A stretch of DNA of 64,000 nucleotides from the NCBI RefSeq assembly GCF_947488135.1, contig NZ_CANKYW010000002.1:434001-498000 (forward strand), given 5' to 3'. This document shows, piece after piece, positions 8,824-18,708 of this stretch; position 1 is the first letter of the stretch; every line of letters begins with the position of its first letter. This DNA is from an uncultured Marivita sp. GTDB taxonomy: Bacteria > Pseudomonadota > Alphaproteobacteria > Rhodobacterales > Rhodobacteraceae. Under the pieces are notes generated by a model, which saw nothing but the letters and a program-made list of their open reading frames with translations, was not told the origin of the DNA and ran no database searches. A program made the translations under genes and the position numbers.

Positions 8824-10266
8824 TCATCCCGGCCAAGGCAGGGAGTAGGTCTTGACGTTGGTAAAGAACTTCATCGCCTCGATCACGCCTTCCTTCACGC
8901 CGTTGCCGCTGTCCTTGATGCCGCCGAAGGGGGACATCTCGATCCGGTAGCCGGGTTGTTCCCAGATGTTGCAGGTGCCGACATTCAACCCGTTGATATA
9001 GGCAATCGCACGGTTCAGGTCGTTCGTGCAGACGCCCGAGGACAGGCCGAAATCGGTGCTGTTCGAGATGCGCATCACCTCGGCGTCGTCGTCAGGGACG
9101 CGGACGATGGGAATGATCGGGCCGAAGGTTTCCTCCATCACCAGTTCGCTGTCATGCGGCACATGATCCACAACGATAGGGGGCAAAAGCGCGCCTTTGC
9201 GGCCCGGATCGTAAAGCACCTTCGCGCCCTGATCGGCGGCCATGTAGACGCGCTTCTCGAAGAGTTCGGCGGCCTTCGCATGGATCACGCAGCCAAGCTC
9301 TGTCGCCGGGTCTTGCGGATCGCCGAATTTGATCTTCTTGGCCTTCTCGACCACCAGCGGCACGAACCGGTCGGCCACGCTTTCCTGAACGAGGATGCGC
9401 TTGATCGCTGTACACCGTTGACCGGAATTGCCCGTGGCCCCGGCGACCGCGATGGTGGCCGCCTTTTCCAGATCGGCGTAACTCAGATCGTTGCAGACGA
9501 TCAGCGGATCGTTCCCGCCAAGTTCGAGCGCAGTGCGTTTGTAGCCTGCTTTGCCCGCGATCATCTTGCCCACGGGCACACCGCCGGTGAAGGTGATGAT
9601 GTCGATGTTTTCGTTCGTCACCATCTCGTCACCGATGTCGGCAGGCATTCCGGTGACGACCTGAAACATCTCAGGCGGCAGACCCGTCTCGTAGAGGATA
9701 TCGGCCAGCGTCAAAGCGGTCAGCGGCGTCAGTTCCGTCGGCTTGCACACCATGCAGTTGTTGGTCGCAATCGACGGTGCGATCTTGTGGCTGACCATGT
9801 TCAGCGGGTGGTTGAACGGGGTGATCGCGCTGATGGCGCGGAGGGGTTCGCGCATCGTGAAGATCTTGCGTGCCTTGCCGTTGTGGGTGAGGTCGCAGGA
9901 GAAAATCTCACCATCATCCTTGAGCGCCTCGGCAGCGGCGAATTGAAAGACATCCTGTGCGCGCTTGGTCTCGTAGATGGCGTGCTGGTGGCAGATGCCC
10001 AGTTCCAGCACCAGCCATTTGGCGAGGTAGTCGCGCTTTTCGCCGATCAACTCGCCTGCGCGTTGCAGAATCTGGCTGCGTTCGTAGCGGGTGAGTTTCG
10101 GCTGGTAGTTCGCCGCGATCTCGAACGCGCGGCGGGCGTGTTCGGCGGTGCCCATCGGAACGGTGCCGATCACCTCGTCGGTGTAGGGGTAGCGGACTTC
10201 GAGGCGGTCCTTGGTGTCCACCTTTTCGCCGCCGATGCGCATCTGGTCGTGACGGATGTCTGTCAT
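8824..10266 (-). CDS. phnY: Phosphonoacetaldehyde dehydrogenase
   Basis: A 480-residue NAD(P)-dependent aldehyde dehydrogenase. Signature stretches are [11 protein letters not shown] (cofactor binding, about residue 225), ELGGNDP (active-site glutamate, about 247) and [11 protein letters not shown] (nucleophilic Cys, about 282). Context fixes the substrate: the preceding genes encode the transaminase that makes phosphonoacetaldehyde (PhnW) and the hydrolase that consumes phosphonoacetate (PhnA). The start at 10266 (MTDIRHDQM) overlaps the phnA stop by 4 bases (ATGA); longer in-frame readings only traverse phnA in another frame. This is the PhnW-PhnY-PhnA route, which avoids the PhnX phosphonatase. 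Confidence 0.88.
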   Translation of the reverse strand: MTDIRHDQMRIGGEKVDTKDRLEVRYPYTDEVIGTVPMGTAEHARRAFEIAANYQPKLTRYERSQILQRAGELIGEKRDYLAKWLVLELGICHQHAIYETKRAQDVFQFAAAEALKDDGEIFSCDLTHNGKARKIFTMREPLRAISAITPFNHPLNMVSHKIAPSIATNNCMVCKPTELTPLTALTLADILYETGLPPEMFQVVTGMPADIGDEMVTNENIDIITFTGGVPVGKMIAGKAGYKRTALELGGNDPLIVCNDLSYADLEKAATIAVAGATGNSGQRCTAIKRILVQESVADRFVPLVVEKAKKIKFGDPQDPATELGCVIHAKAAELFEKRVYMAADQGAKVLYDPGRKGALLPPIVVDHVPHDSELVMEETFGPIIPIVRVPDDDAEVMRISNSTDFGLSSGVCTNDLNRAIAYINGLNVGTCNIWEQPGYRIEMSPFGGIKDSGNGVKEGVIEAMKFFTNVKTYSLPWPG

Positions 10267-11522
10267 GCGTCGACCTCTTCCAAAGCAGCGGCAGTGGTGG
10301 CGTAGAAGAACGCATCGAAGTTGCGCAACTCCGGCGCGTTCGGCAGGTCGATCTTGCGATTCACGATGAACGGGACCTCCTGTTCGGTCAGCCCGCCGTG
10401 CGACCGCAGAGGTTCTTTCAGCGCGGCTAGGTCGTGGCGGTGGGCCGACGTGCCGATGGTCATGTTCTCGGTCGAGATCATGACGATGTCGCCGATCCGG
10501 TCGGCGGGCAGTTCGTATTTCTGAACCGCAGTCGCCTTGTCCACCACTTCGAGCATCTCTGGAAGCGCACGCAGGCGCGCGATGATGTCCGCTTGATCGG
10601 CCCCAGAGGGCAGGTAAGCGGTGGCAAAAGACCCAAGCGCACCGTGATGCACGACATAGGGATCGGTGATCGGCAGGATCACCCGCGCGGCGGCTTCGTC
10701 CAACCACTCGTCCAGCAGATCCTGCACATAGATCACCGCCGGGTCGCCGTTGGCGTCATGCTTGGGTTTCATGCCGTGGTCTGCGGTCACGACAATGGCC
10801 GCGCCCATGTCGTCCAGCTCTTTCAGGTAGCGGTCGAACATGGCGTAGAAGTCTTTTGCGCCCTGGTCATCCGGCGCGAACTTGTGCTGGATGTAGTCGG
10901 TCGTGGAGAGGTACATCACGTCCGGTTTCCACTCCTTGAGCAGCTTCACACCGGCGGCGAAGACGAACTCTGACAGGTCCGCGCTATAAACCTCCGGCAC
11001 CGGCATCCCGAGCCAGTCGGACGCCTTGTCGATCCCGTGTTCGGCCTTGGTGGTGTCGCCGGAGCGCTCGGACGAAAAGGCAATCGCGCGGTCCTCGTCG
11101 AACTTCAGGCCCGCGCCGAGAAGCGCGCGCAGCTTGTCTTTCGCGGTGACGACGGCGACCCGCGCGCCGGCCTCGTAGAACTTGGAGAACACGGTCGGCG
11201 CGCGAAGGAAGCGCACGTCGTTCATCATGACTTCTTCGCCGGTTTCCGGCTCGTAGAGGAAGTTGCCGCAAATGCCGTGCACTGACGGCGGGCGGCCCGT
11301 CGCGATGCTCATGTTGTTGGGGTTGGTGAAGGACGGGATCACCGAATGGGCCAGACGGTCGGTCCCCGTTTCGCGGATGCGCTTGAGCGTCGGCATCAGG
11401 CCTTCGGCAATCGCCACTTCCAGGTATTCCGGCTCGCAGCCATCAAGGCAGATCGCAATCGCACAGGTCTTGGGCGCTGGGTAGGTGCGGTCGTTGGCGA
11501 CCACGTCTTTCGTTATGGGCAT
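10263..11522 (-). CDS. phnA: Phosphonoacetate hydrolase
   Basis: A 419-residue alkaline phosphatase-superfamily enzyme that cleaves the C-P bond of phosphonoacetate to acetate and phosphate. Visible metal and nucleophile motifs are [11 protein letters not shown] (Asp ligand), [13 protein letters not shown] (Thr nucleophile), [10 protein letters not shown] (Asp/His ligands) and [13 protein letters not shown] (Asp-His pair), as in the nucleotide pyrophosphatase branch to which PhnA belongs. The start at 11522 (MPITKDV) is preceded by AAGGAAGAG, a strong ribosome binding site; the gene begins 10 bases after the phnW stop. The acetate produced may connect with the ackA/pta pair at 28849-30875. 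Confidence 0.88.
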   Translation of the reverse strand: MPITKDVVANDRTYPAPKTCAIAICLDGCEPEYLEVAIAEGLMPTLKRIRETGTDRLAHSVIPSFTNPNNMSIATGRPPSVHGICGNFLYEPETGEEVMMNDVRFLRAPTVFSKFYEAGARVAVVTAKDKLRALLGAGLKFDEDRAIAFSSERSGDTTKAEHGIDKASDWLGMPVPEVYSADLSEFVFAAGVKLLKEWKPDVMYLSTTDYIQHKFAPDDQGAKDFYAMFDRYLKELDDMGAAIVVTADHGMKPKHDANGDPAVIYVQDLLDEWLDEAAARVILPITDPYVVHHGALGSFATAYLPSGADQADIIARLRALPEMLEVVDKATAVQKYELPADRIGDIVMISTENMTIGTSAHRHDLAALKEPLRSHGGLTEQEVPFIVNRKIDLPNAPELRNFDAFFYATTAAALEEVDA

Positions 11523-11532
11523 ATCTCTTCCT

Positions 11533-12714
11533 TCAGGCGGCGAGTTTCTTGCGTTCTTCCAAAGCGGCGGCGGGGGGTGCCGCATCTGTCACGTTCATGT
11601 CTTGCAGCGCGTCGCGGGCGGCGTCCACCACGCGGCGCATCACGTGGTCATCCATCTGGCCGATAACGCCAATACGGAACGACTCCACGACGGTCAGCTT
11701 GCCGGGATAGATGATGAACCCGCGTTTCTTCATAGCGTCATAGAAGCCCTGGAAGGTAAAGTTCGGATCGGCGGGGCAGAAGAAGGTCACGATGATCGGG
11801 CTGAGCCAGCGGTCGGCCAAGAGTGTCTCAAAGCCCAGGTCGCGCATCCCCTGCACCATCACATCGCGGTTGTTGGTATAGCGCGCGCCACGGGCGGGAA
11901 CACCGCCTTCGGCCTCGTGCAGGTCAAGCGCCTTGAGGAAGGCGGCGACCACGTGGGTTGGTGGGGTAAAACGCCACTGGCCGGTCTTTTCCATCGTCGC
12001 CCATTGCGCGTACACATCGAGTGACAGGGAATGGGAATTGCCCTTAGACGCTTCGATCTCGTCCTTGCGGGCGATGACGAAGCCGAAGCCCGGCACGCCC
12101 TCGATACATTTGTTGGCCGAGGACACGAAGGCGGCGCAGTTGAGCTTTACCGGATCAAGCGGCAGCGCACCGAAGGCGGACATGCTGTCGATCAGCAATT
12201 TGCGCCCGGCAGCCTGTGTCGCCTCAGCGATTTCCTCGACCGGGTTGAGGATGCCGCTTGAGGTTTCGCAATGGATCGCAAGCACGTGGGTGATCGTGGG
12301 ATCGTTCGCGAGGATTTGCGCCACCTCATCGCCGCGTGGCGGCAGGTAATCACCCTTGTCCAGCAGGTGACAGGCGCGCCCCAGATAGTCCAGCGTCTGC
12401 GCCGCGCGTAGCCCGTAGGCGCCGTTTGCCAGCACCAGAACTTTGCCATCGCGGGGCACAAACGACCCCAGCATGGCCTCGACGCAATAGCTTCCCGAGC
12501 CTTGGATCGGCACGCAATCGTAGTCGTCCGCGCCATTGCCGATGAGTGCCAGCAATCGGCGGCGCAGGTCGCGAGTCATGGCGCGGAAATCGTCGTCCCA
12601 GCTGCCCCAGTCGCGCAGCATCGCCTGTTTGACCGCGTAGGCGGTGGTCAGCGGGCCGGGGGTGAGCAGATAGGGTTCGCCAAGTTCGGGGGCAGGCAAT
12701 GGTGTGGCTGGCAT
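11533..12714 (-). CDS. phnW: 2-aminoethylphosphonate:pyruvate transaminase
   Basis: A 393-residue class V PLP-dependent aminotransferase. The N-terminal [17 protein letters not shown] and the GSGSYCVEA segment (about residue 72) are typical of Phn[13 protein letters not shown] lies near 148, and the PLP-binding lysine sits in [13 protein letters not shown] near residue 195. It converts 2-aminoethylphosphonate plus pyruvate to phosphonoacetaldehyde plus alanine. It is the promoter-proximal gene of phnW-phnA-phnY-DMT-Na/Pi, divergent from a LysR regulator with a shared operator between them. Length is slightly above the usual 365-370 because of a C-terminal tail. Confidence 0.9.
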   Translation of the reverse strand: MPATPLPAPELGEPYLLTPGPLTTAYAVKQAMLRDWGSWDDDFRAMTRDLRRRLLALIGNGADDYDCVPIQGSGSYCVEAMLGSFVPRDGKVLVLANGAYGLRAAQTLDYLGRACHLLDKGDYLPPRGDEVAQILANDPTITHVLAIHCETSSGILNPVEEIAEATQAAGRKLLIDSMSAFGALPLDPVKLNCAAFVSSANKCIEGVPGFGFVIARKDEIEASKGNSHSLSLDVYAQWATMEKTGQWRFTPPTHVVAAFLKALDLHEAEGGVPARGARYTNNRDVMVQGMRDLGFETLLADRWLSPIIVTFFCPADPNFTFQGFYDAMKKRGFIIYPGKLTVVESFRIGVIGQMDDHVMRRVVDAARDALQDMNVTDAAPPAAALEERKKLAA

Positions 12715-12792
12715 GATGCGGATCCAAGGCTGTTCCCGATCCGATATGTGGACCGCGCGGGCATATGTAAAATCTTTGTTTTCTATTGATTG

Positions 12793-12807
12793 ATAGGGTA
12801 CGCCTAT
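12793..12807. promoter_or_regulatory. LysR-type operator in the lysR/phnW divergent promoter
   Basis: ATAGG-GTACG-CCTAT, a dyad containing the T-N11-A core of LysR binding sites, 26 bases before lysR and about 80 bases before phnW. The same half-sites with the same 5-base spacing recur at 13721-13735 before the monoester hydrolase gene. Confidence 0.65.
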
Positions 12808-12832
12808 AGCAATCCACCATGTCGGAGGCCCG

Positions 12833-13708
12833 ATGCGCTACAGCCAGCTCCGTGCGTTTCACCATGTTGCCCTGCATGGCGGGTTTTCCCGTGCAGCGCG
12901 GGCGCTCAATATCTCGCAGCCGTCGGTGTCGGATCAGGTTCGGCAGCTCGAGCAGCGGCACGATATCCTTCTGTTCACCCGCGAAGCCCGGCAAGTGCGC
13001 ATGACGGAAGCTGGAGAGGCGTTGTTTCGCCTGACCAGCGAGATGTTCGAAGTCGAGGAACGGATCGGCGCGCTGTTCGACGAAAATCGCGCCGGGCTGT
13101 CGGGGCATCTGCGCATCATGGCGGATTCCGCCATGCACATCACCGATGCGGTGCAACGCTTTCGCGAGGCGAACCCGGATGTCTTTGTCACCATCCGCAC
13201 CGGCAACACCGAAGACCTGCTGCGACGGTTGCGCAACTACGAGGCGGAAATCGGCGTTGTGGGCAATACCATCTCTGCCCCCGACATTGACAGCATCGAC
13301 CTTGGGCGCACGCCCATCCTGGCGCTGGTCGCCAAGGATTATCTACCCGCCAGCACGCGCTGGATCGCATTCCGGGACCTTGCGCGGTATCCGCTGATCT
13401 TTCGGGAAGACGGCTCGCGCACCCGCGCGCAGGTCGAGGAAGAGGCGGCGCGATTGAAGCTGAGCCTGACGCCCGTGATCGAGGTCGAGGGGCGCGAGGC
13501 GATGCGCGAGGTGGTGGCGTCGGGTGCGGGCATCGGCTTTATCAGCGAAGCCGAATTCGGGCATGATCAACGGCTCAGGACGATCCCATTTCAGGACATC
13601 GACATCGGCATGTCGGAATCGCTTGTCACGCTGTCGGCGCGTCGGGACGTTCCCTTGATCCGGGGGTTCGTCAAAGCGGTGCATCGCACCCTTGGTCGCA
13701 AACAGTAA
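12833..13708 (+). CDS. LysR-family regulator of phosphonate genes
   Basis: A 291-residue LysR-type regulator: winged HTH at residues 1-60 ([20 protein letters not shown], then [17 protein letters not shown]), followed by a periplasmic-binding-like effector domain (about 90-285). It is divergent from phnWAY, so it is the likely activator of 2-aminoethylphosphonate use, with aminoethylphosphonate or phosphonoacetaldehyde as plausible inducer. The matching operators before phnW/lysR and before the downstream hydrolase gene suggest it controls both units and itself. The start ATG follows GGAGG at good spacing. Confidence 0.88.
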   Translation: MRYSQLRAFHHVALHGGFSRAARALNISQPSVSDQVRQLEQRHDILLFTREARQVRMTEAGEALFRLTSEMFEVEERIGALFDENRAGLSGHLRIMADSAMHITDAVQRFREANPDVFVTIRTGNTEDLLRRLRNYEAEIGVVGNTISAPDIDSIDLGRTPILALVAKDYLPASTRWIAFRDLARYPLIFREDGSRTRAQVEEEAARLKLSLTPVIEVEGREAMREVVASGAGIGFISEAEFGHDQRLRTIPFQDIDIGMSESLVTLSARRDVPLIRGFVKAVHRTLGRKQ

Positions 13709-13718
13709 CTGGCGCGAC

Positions 13719-13737
13719 CCATAGGTTTTACCTATGG
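13719..13737. promoter_or_regulatory. Second LysR-type operator, before the phosphonate monoester hydrolase
   Basis: CCATAGGTTTTACCTATGG, a perfect 7-base dyad with a 5-base spacer, 10 bases after the lysR stop and about 70 bases before the hydrolase start. The inner ATAGG-N5-CCTAT matches the site at 12793-12807 exactly in half-site and spacing. Confidence 0.7.
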
Positions 13738-13807
13738 TGATATATAATTCACCTGTCTTTACATATGGCGGATGCTTGGCATGATCGACCCAATCCTGGG
13801 AAGTGCC

Positions 13808-15307
13808 GTGACGGAAACCAAGCTGAATACATTGTTCATCGTGATCGACCAGCTGCGCGCGGATTGCGTGTTCGGGGCGCTTGCGGCACATCTTGATCTT
13901 CCCAACATGCGTGGATTGGCCGACGACGCCGTGTCGTTTGTGAACCACTATTCGGTGACGTCGCCTTGTGGCCCGTCGCGCGTGTCCCTGTTGACCGCGC
14001 AATATGCGTCGAACCACGGGGCGCGGCGCAACGGGACGCCGCTCAAGCGTGACACGCCGAACCTTGCCACCGTCCTGCGGGCGCAGGGCTACGATCCGCT
14101 GCTGTTCGGGTACACGGATACGTCCCACGATCCACGGTTCCTGCCCCCGGACGATCCCCGCCTGTTTTCCTACGAAGAACTCGCGCCTGGATTCACCGAA
14201 GTCGTCAGGATGCGGCTGGAGGAGGATTCAACCGCATGGGAATCCCACCTGCGGGACCACGGATATGACGTGCCGCCCTATCCCGAGATGTACCGGTCGG
14301 TTGGCGACACACCCGACGCCCCCGCGCTATATGCGGCAGAGCACAGCGATACGGCCTTCCTGACGGATCGCTGTATCGAGGATCTGGCCGATCGGCCGCA
14401 AGGATGGTGTGCGTTGCTGACCTATATCCGGCCGCACCCGCCCTTCGTGGCCCCGGCGCCCTACAACACGATGTATGCGGACGCGGACATGCCAGCGGCG
14501 CGCCAAGCGTCCGATCCTGACTGGCACCCCTTTGTCGAAACGGCCCGGCGCAAGAGCAGCGTTGCGTCCACCGTGATCGGCTTCCCTGATCTTGAGGCGT
14601 CCGAGGCCACCACGCGCATGATCCGAAAGCTGTATTTCGGGCTGGCCACAGAGGTGGATCATCATATCGGGCGCGTGATCGCGTGGCTGAAGGAGACCGG
14701 GCAGTACGAGAATACTCTGATCGTCCTGACCGCGGATCATGGAGAGATGCTGGGCGATTACGGTCTGTGGGGTAAGATGACCTTCCAAGATGCGGCCTTC
14801 CACGTTCCGCTGATCGTCCGAGACCCGAAGAGCAGCGCGCGCGGCACCGTTGTCACCGCGCCGACGGAATCCATTGACGTGACGCCGACGATCCTTGCCT
14901 GCCACGGGATCGACGCACCGCATTCGATGGACGGGCGCAGCCTGAAGCCGTTTCTGAATGACACGACCCCGCATGACTGGCGGCAGGCAACCGTATCCGA
15001 GCTGGATTTCGGCGATCCGATCAGGCCGACCCTTTGGCAGACCGATCACGGCCTGTCCGTAGATGCCGCGAATCTGGCGGTGTTGCGCAGGGACAACCTG
15101 CGATTCGTTCAGTTCGCCGGGGGGCTGCCGCCTATCCTTATGGATGTATCGGAAGGCAGTGAGACCCGAAATCTGGCTAAAAATCCGGCACATATGCAGA
15201 CAATGCTTGATTTGATGCAGGAATTGCTTTGCCATCGAATGGTTAACACCGATGGGACGTTCTCGAGGACCCTGATCACCGGGGACGGCGTGAAGGTGGC
15301 TTCATGA
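13808..15307 (+). CDS. Phosphonate monoester hydrolase/sulfatase-like enzyme
   Basis: A 499-residue alkaline phosphatase-superfamily hydrolase. Strongest resemblance is to phosphonate monoester hydrolases of rhizobia: FIVIDQLRADCVF (metal Asp), TSPCGPSRVSLLT with the C-x-P-S-R motif whose Cys becomes formylglycine, YIRPHPPFVAPAPYN, LTADHGEMLGDYGLWGK (Asp-His metal ligands), SIDVTPTILACHG and a C-terminal HRMVNTDGTFSRTL. The GTG at 13808 is chosen because it gives a family-like MTETKLNTLF N-terminus with GGGAAG upstream; an ATG at 13772 would add 12 residues and has no usable ribosome binding site. Context next to phnWAY and a shared operator favour cleavage of alkyl or glyceryl phosphonate esters over sulfate esters; promiscuity is common in the family. 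Confidence 0.75.
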   Translation: MTETKLNTLFIVIDQLRADCVFGALAAHLDLPNMRGLADDAVSFVNHYSVTSPCGPSRVSLLTAQYASNHGARRNGTPLKRDTPNLATVLRAQGYDPLLFGYTDTSHDPRFLPPDDPRLFSYEELAPGFTEVVRMRLEEDSTAWESHLRDHGYDVPPYPEMYRSVGDTPDAPALYAAEHSDTAFLTDRCIEDLADRPQGWCALLTYIRPHPPFVAPAPYNTMYADADMPAARQASDPDWHPFVETARRKSSVASTVIGFPDLEASEATTRMIRKLYFGLATEVDHHIGRVIAWLKETGQYENTLIVLTADHGEMLGDYGLWGKMTFQDAAFHVPLIVRDPKSSARGTVVTAPTESIDVTPTILACHGIDAPHSMDGRSLKPFLNDTTPHDWRQATVSELDFGDPIRPTLWQTDHGLSVDAANLAVLRRDNLRFVQFAGGLPPILMDVSEGSETRNLAKNPAHMQTMLDLMQELLCHRMVNTDGTFSRTLITGDGVKVAS

Positions 15308-15541
15308 CCCAAAGCGCTGTCACGGTTCTGTTAAGGTTGCCAGTGATACAGGCTGCGGCTGTTCCGCTGCGGGCTGACAACACGAAGGAGATGCCACGCT
15401 AGAATTCTGTCCATCGCGCGACCTCTTCTGCCGTTCGGACCGCGCGACATCATTGGACACCCGAAATGACCGGACAGTCACTGTACCGGGACAAAAAGGG
15501 GGAACAGCCCCCATCACCACTTGGAACCAACAGGAGATAAA

Positions 15542-17581
15542 ATGAAACGACTTCTTCTATCAGGCGTGGCCATGATTGCCCTGCCGGCAGCGGCCTATGC
15601 CAACTGCCCGGCAATCACGCTCGCCGACATGCAGGGTATCGCCCCCGGAGACTATCCGCAGCAATACGAACTGAGCACGTTTCAGGAAGCTGCCGGATGT
15701 ACGATGGAGTTTGCCGCCAACCCCGAGATCGACGCGCTGAACGCGCAGATCAAGGGCAACCCGGAGCTCCCGCCGCTTGCCGAACGTATCCCGGCAGAGC
15801 CACTGGTCGTGGTGCCATATGAGAGCGTCGGCCAATATGGTGGCGAACTGAACGTCCTGTCGAACGCGACCGAAGCCGGCACATCGGACTTCCTGTCGGT
15901 GCGTCACGTCAACCTCGTGCGGTATTCGGATGATCTTCAGACCATCGTTCCCAATATTGCGAAGTCGTGGGAGTGGAACGACGATTACACGCAGCTGACC
16001 TTTACACTGCGCGAAGGTCACAAGTGGTCGGATGGTGCGCCCTTCACCAGCGCCGATGTGGCGTTCTGGCATGACAACCTGATGATGGACACCAACATCT
16101 ACGAACAGCCGCGCGACTACGTGACCGTGGGTGGCGAGACCATGACGGTCGAAACGCCGGATGATGTGACGGTGATCTTCAACCTGCCTGCGCCCAAGCC
16201 CGGGCTTCTGGCGCATTTCGCGACGTCTTATGCGCAAGGCTTCCAGCCCAAGCATTTCCTTGGGCAATTCCATCCCGACATCAATCCTGATGCAGACAGC
16301 TACGCGCAGTCTCTGGGGTTCGAGAATGGCTATGACGCAATCCTGGCGTATTACGGCAATTCCGACTGGACCGACACGCCAACGCCGATGCTGTCGCGGT
16401 CCGACATTGTCGATGGGTTGCCTAAGGCGACGGTTCCGACACTGGAGTCGCATATCTACATCCAGGACACGACCGAGGGTCGGAAGCTGGTGGCGAACCC
16501 CTATTTCCACCAGGTCGATCCTACGGGCCAACAGCTTCCGTATATCTCGACGCAGGATGAGCTTTACATCAACGACAACGAAGTCCGCATCCTGAAACTG
16601 GTGAACGGCGAGGTGGACTACAAATCGCAGTCCGTCCGATTGGAATCCGCGCCACTGCTGCTCGAAAACCAGGAAAAGGGCAACTACTCGGTCCAGCTTG
16701 CCCCGACCGTGAGCATGCCCGCCTTCAGCTTCAACTTCACATCCGAAGACGAGGCCAAGCGCGAGCTGTTCAACGACATCCGCTTCCGCGAAGCGATGTC
16801 GATCGCGATCAACCGGGATGAGCTGAACGAGATCGCCTATTTCGGACAGGGCGAACCCGGTCAGGTCGCGCCGTTCAACCCGGCGCCCAATTTCGTCGAT
16901 CCGAAATGGTCGAGCTACAAGGCGGAGTACGATCCCGACACCGCCCGCGCTCTGCTGGACGAAATCGGCATGGTCGACACCGACGGTGACGGGTTCCGCG
17001 AATTGCCCAATGGCGATGCGATCACGCTCAACATGCAATTCTCGACCCAAGGCATCGCCGGAAGCGTCGTGGAGCTGGTGGGTCAGAATTGGGCCGATGT
17101 CGGTGTGCAGACGCAGGTGAAAGAGGTGACGCCCGACGAATATCGTTCGGCGCAATCCTCGAACAAACTGGACGTCGGGTTGTGGCAATACGGTGCGCCG
17201 CTGGCGATCCATCTGGGCCTCAACACCTTCTTCCGTCCGCCGTTCGGCACCTATTTCGAGCACCGGACTGGGATGTTGTGGGGTGAATGGCTGGATACCG
17301 ATGGCGCATCGGGCGTAGAGCCGCCGGAATGGGCCAAGAAGCTGGCGGACGATATCACCGCCTTCCAGTCGGCCACTCCGGGATCGGACGAGGCGAACGA
17401 ACTGGGCGCTGGTCTGGTCGAGAATTTCGTCGGCAACATGGTCATGATCGGAACGGTGAAAGCTCCGGAGCCAATCTACGCGAGCAACAACCTCAAGAAC
17501 TTCACCGACTTCAAGACGTGGTCCTACGAGTACTACCGGACCTACCCGTACCGCGCCACGCAGTGGTGGCTGGAGGAGTAA
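15542..17581 (+). CDS. ABC transporter substrate-binding protein, family 5 (dipeptide/Ni type)
   Basis: A 679-residue secreted receptor. MKRLLLSGVAMIALPAAAYA is a Sec signal peptide, with AGGAGA upstream of the chosen ATG. An N-terminal region of about 80 residues (to LVVVPYESVGQYGG) precedes the standard SBP family 5 fold (SWEWNDDYTQLTFTLREGHKWSDG, residues about 140-165). It is first in a five-gene import operon. The receptor is longer than typical DppA/OppA (about 530). Given its position 234 bases after a phosphonate monoester hydrolase gene, the ligand might be a phosphonate ester or peptide-like phosphonate, but ordinary oligopeptides remain possible. Confidence 0.85.
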   Translation: MKRLLLSGVAMIALPAAAYANCPAITLADMQGIAPGDYPQQYELSTFQEAAGCTMEFAANPEIDALNAQIKGNPELPPLAERIPAEPLVVVPYESVGQYGGELNVLSNATEAGTSDFLSVRHVNLVRYSDDLQTIVPNIAKSWEWNDDYTQLTFTLREGHKWSDGAPFTSADVAFWHDNLMMDTNIYEQPRDYVTVGGETMTVETPDDVTVIFNLPAPKPGLLAHFATSYAQGFQPKHFLGQFHPDINPDADSYAQSLGFENGYDAILAYYGNSDWTDTPTPMLSRSDIVDGLPKATVPTLESHIYIQDTTEGRKLVANPYFHQVDPTGQQLPYISTQDELYINDNEVRILKLVNGEVDYKSQSVRLESAPLLLENQEKGNYSVQLAPTVSMPAFSFNFTSEDEAKRELFNDIRFREAMSIAINRDELNEIAYFGQGEPGQVAPFNPAPNFVDPKWSSYKAEYDPDTARALLDEIGMVDTDGDGFRELPNGDAITLNMQFSTQGIAGSVVELVGQNWADVGVQTQVKEVTPDEYRSAQSSNKLDVGLWQYGAPLAIHLGLNTFFRPPFGTYFEHRTGMLWGEWLDTDGASGVEPPEWAKKLADDITAFQSATPGSDEANELGAGLVENFVGNMVMIGTVKAPEPIYASNNLKNFTDFKTWSYEYYRTYPYRATQWWLEE

Positions 17582-17595
17582 TCCGACACGAAAGC

Positions 17596-17623
17596 GCTGC
17601 GGGCAGGAACTCCTGCCCGCAGC
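17596..17623. other. Intercistronic 13-bp hairpin between binding-protein and permease genes
   Basis: GCTGCGGGCAGGA and its perfect complement around a 2-base loop, without a following T-run. Such structures after the first, highly expressed binding-protein gene typically protect the upstream mRNA from 3' decay and set a higher level of receptor than of permease. Confidence 0.55.
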
Positions 17624-17699
17624 ACGACAGGGAATGAACGTGGCTTGACGAACAATCCGGGTCCACCGGAGACGCAGTCACCTTGCAGGGGCACCCTTC

Positions 17700-18704
17700 A
17701 TGCTGAACTTCGCGCGATTTGTGGCGACACGCGCTATTCTGGCGATGATCACGCTGATCATCGTTTCGCTCGTGGTGTTTTCGCTGATGGAGCTGGTGCC
17801 GGGCGATTGCGCAGAGCGGTATCTGGCCTTCAAGAACACCCAAGGGTCGGGAATTTCGGCCGCCGATATCGAAAACGAGCGCGTCCGCCTGGGCCTAGAC
17901 CGGCCCTTCCTGGAACGCTGGGGCAAATGGATCGTCGGGGCTTTCCAGGGCGAATTCGGCGACAGTTGCATCCTGCGCGTGAATATCGCGCAGCTTCTGG
18001 GAGACAAGTTCTGGATCTCGCTCGGTCTTTGCCTCGCTTCGCTGATGCTGGCCTATTCGATCGCGCTTCCCGTGGGGATCATCGCTGCCGCGTCGGACAA
18101 CGCTATTCTGAACAACTCGCTGCGCCTGTTCAGCTATCTGGGTCTGGCGCTGCCCAACTTCCTGCTGGCGCTGATGATCATGCTGTTCTCGACCGTGTAT
18201 TTCGGGGACACGCTGACCGGTCTGTTCTCGGCCGAATACCGCGATGCGGATTGGAGTTGGGGCAGGGTGATGGACCTGCTGAGCAACGCGTGGTTGCCCA
18301 TTTTCATCCTCGGCTGGTCGGCCACCGCCTTTGCCTTGCAGACGGTACGGGCCTTGATGTCGGACGAGATAGGCAAGCTGTATGTCACTGCCGCATCGGC
18401 ACGGGGGGTGCACGGGCGCAAGCTTTTGTGGAATTACCCCGCGCGCCATGCGCTTGGGCCGATCGTCAACAGCCTTGGTTTTGACCTCAACCGTATCTTC
18501 AACGAATTGCCCATCGTCGCGCTGATCCTGACGCTGACCGAAGCGGGCGCGCTGTTGATCGAGGCGCTGGCACGGTCCAATGACCAGCAGCTTGCAGGCG
18601 CGATCATCTTTCTTCTGACCGCGTCCATCGTGACGCTCAACTTCCTGACGGACGTCTTGCTGGCGGTGCTCGATCCGCGCGTCCGCAAGAGCATCGTGAG
18701 GTGA
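17700..18704 (+). CDS. ABC transporter permease (DppB/OppB type)
   Basis: A 334-residue inner-membrane permease with six predicted helices. The first helix (residues about 10-32) is followed by a periplasmic region with ERVRLGLDRPFLERWGKW, typical of DppB proteins, and the cytoplasmic coupling region TAASARGVHGRKLLWNY near residue 230 is the EAA-like loop contacting the ATPase. It is one of two permeases of the importer starting at 15542. A 118-base gap with a hairpin separates it from the binding-protein gene. Confidence 0.88.
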   Translation: MLNFARFVATRAILAMITLIIVSLVVFSLMELVPGDCAERYLAFKNTQGSGISAADIENERVRLGLDRPFLERWGKWIVGAFQGEFGDSCILRVNIAQLLGDKFWISLGLCLASLMLAYSIALPVGIIAAASDNAILNNSLRLFSYLGLALPNFLLALMIMLFSTVYFGDTLTGLFSAEYRDADWSWGRVMDLLSNAWLPIFILGWSATAFALQTVRALMSDEIGKLYVTAASARGVHGRKLLWNYPARHALGPIVNSLGFDLNRIFNELPIVALILTLTEAGALLIEALARSNDQQLAGAIIFLLTASIVTLNFLTDVLLAVLDPRVRKSIVR

Positions 18705-18708
18705 CGCC

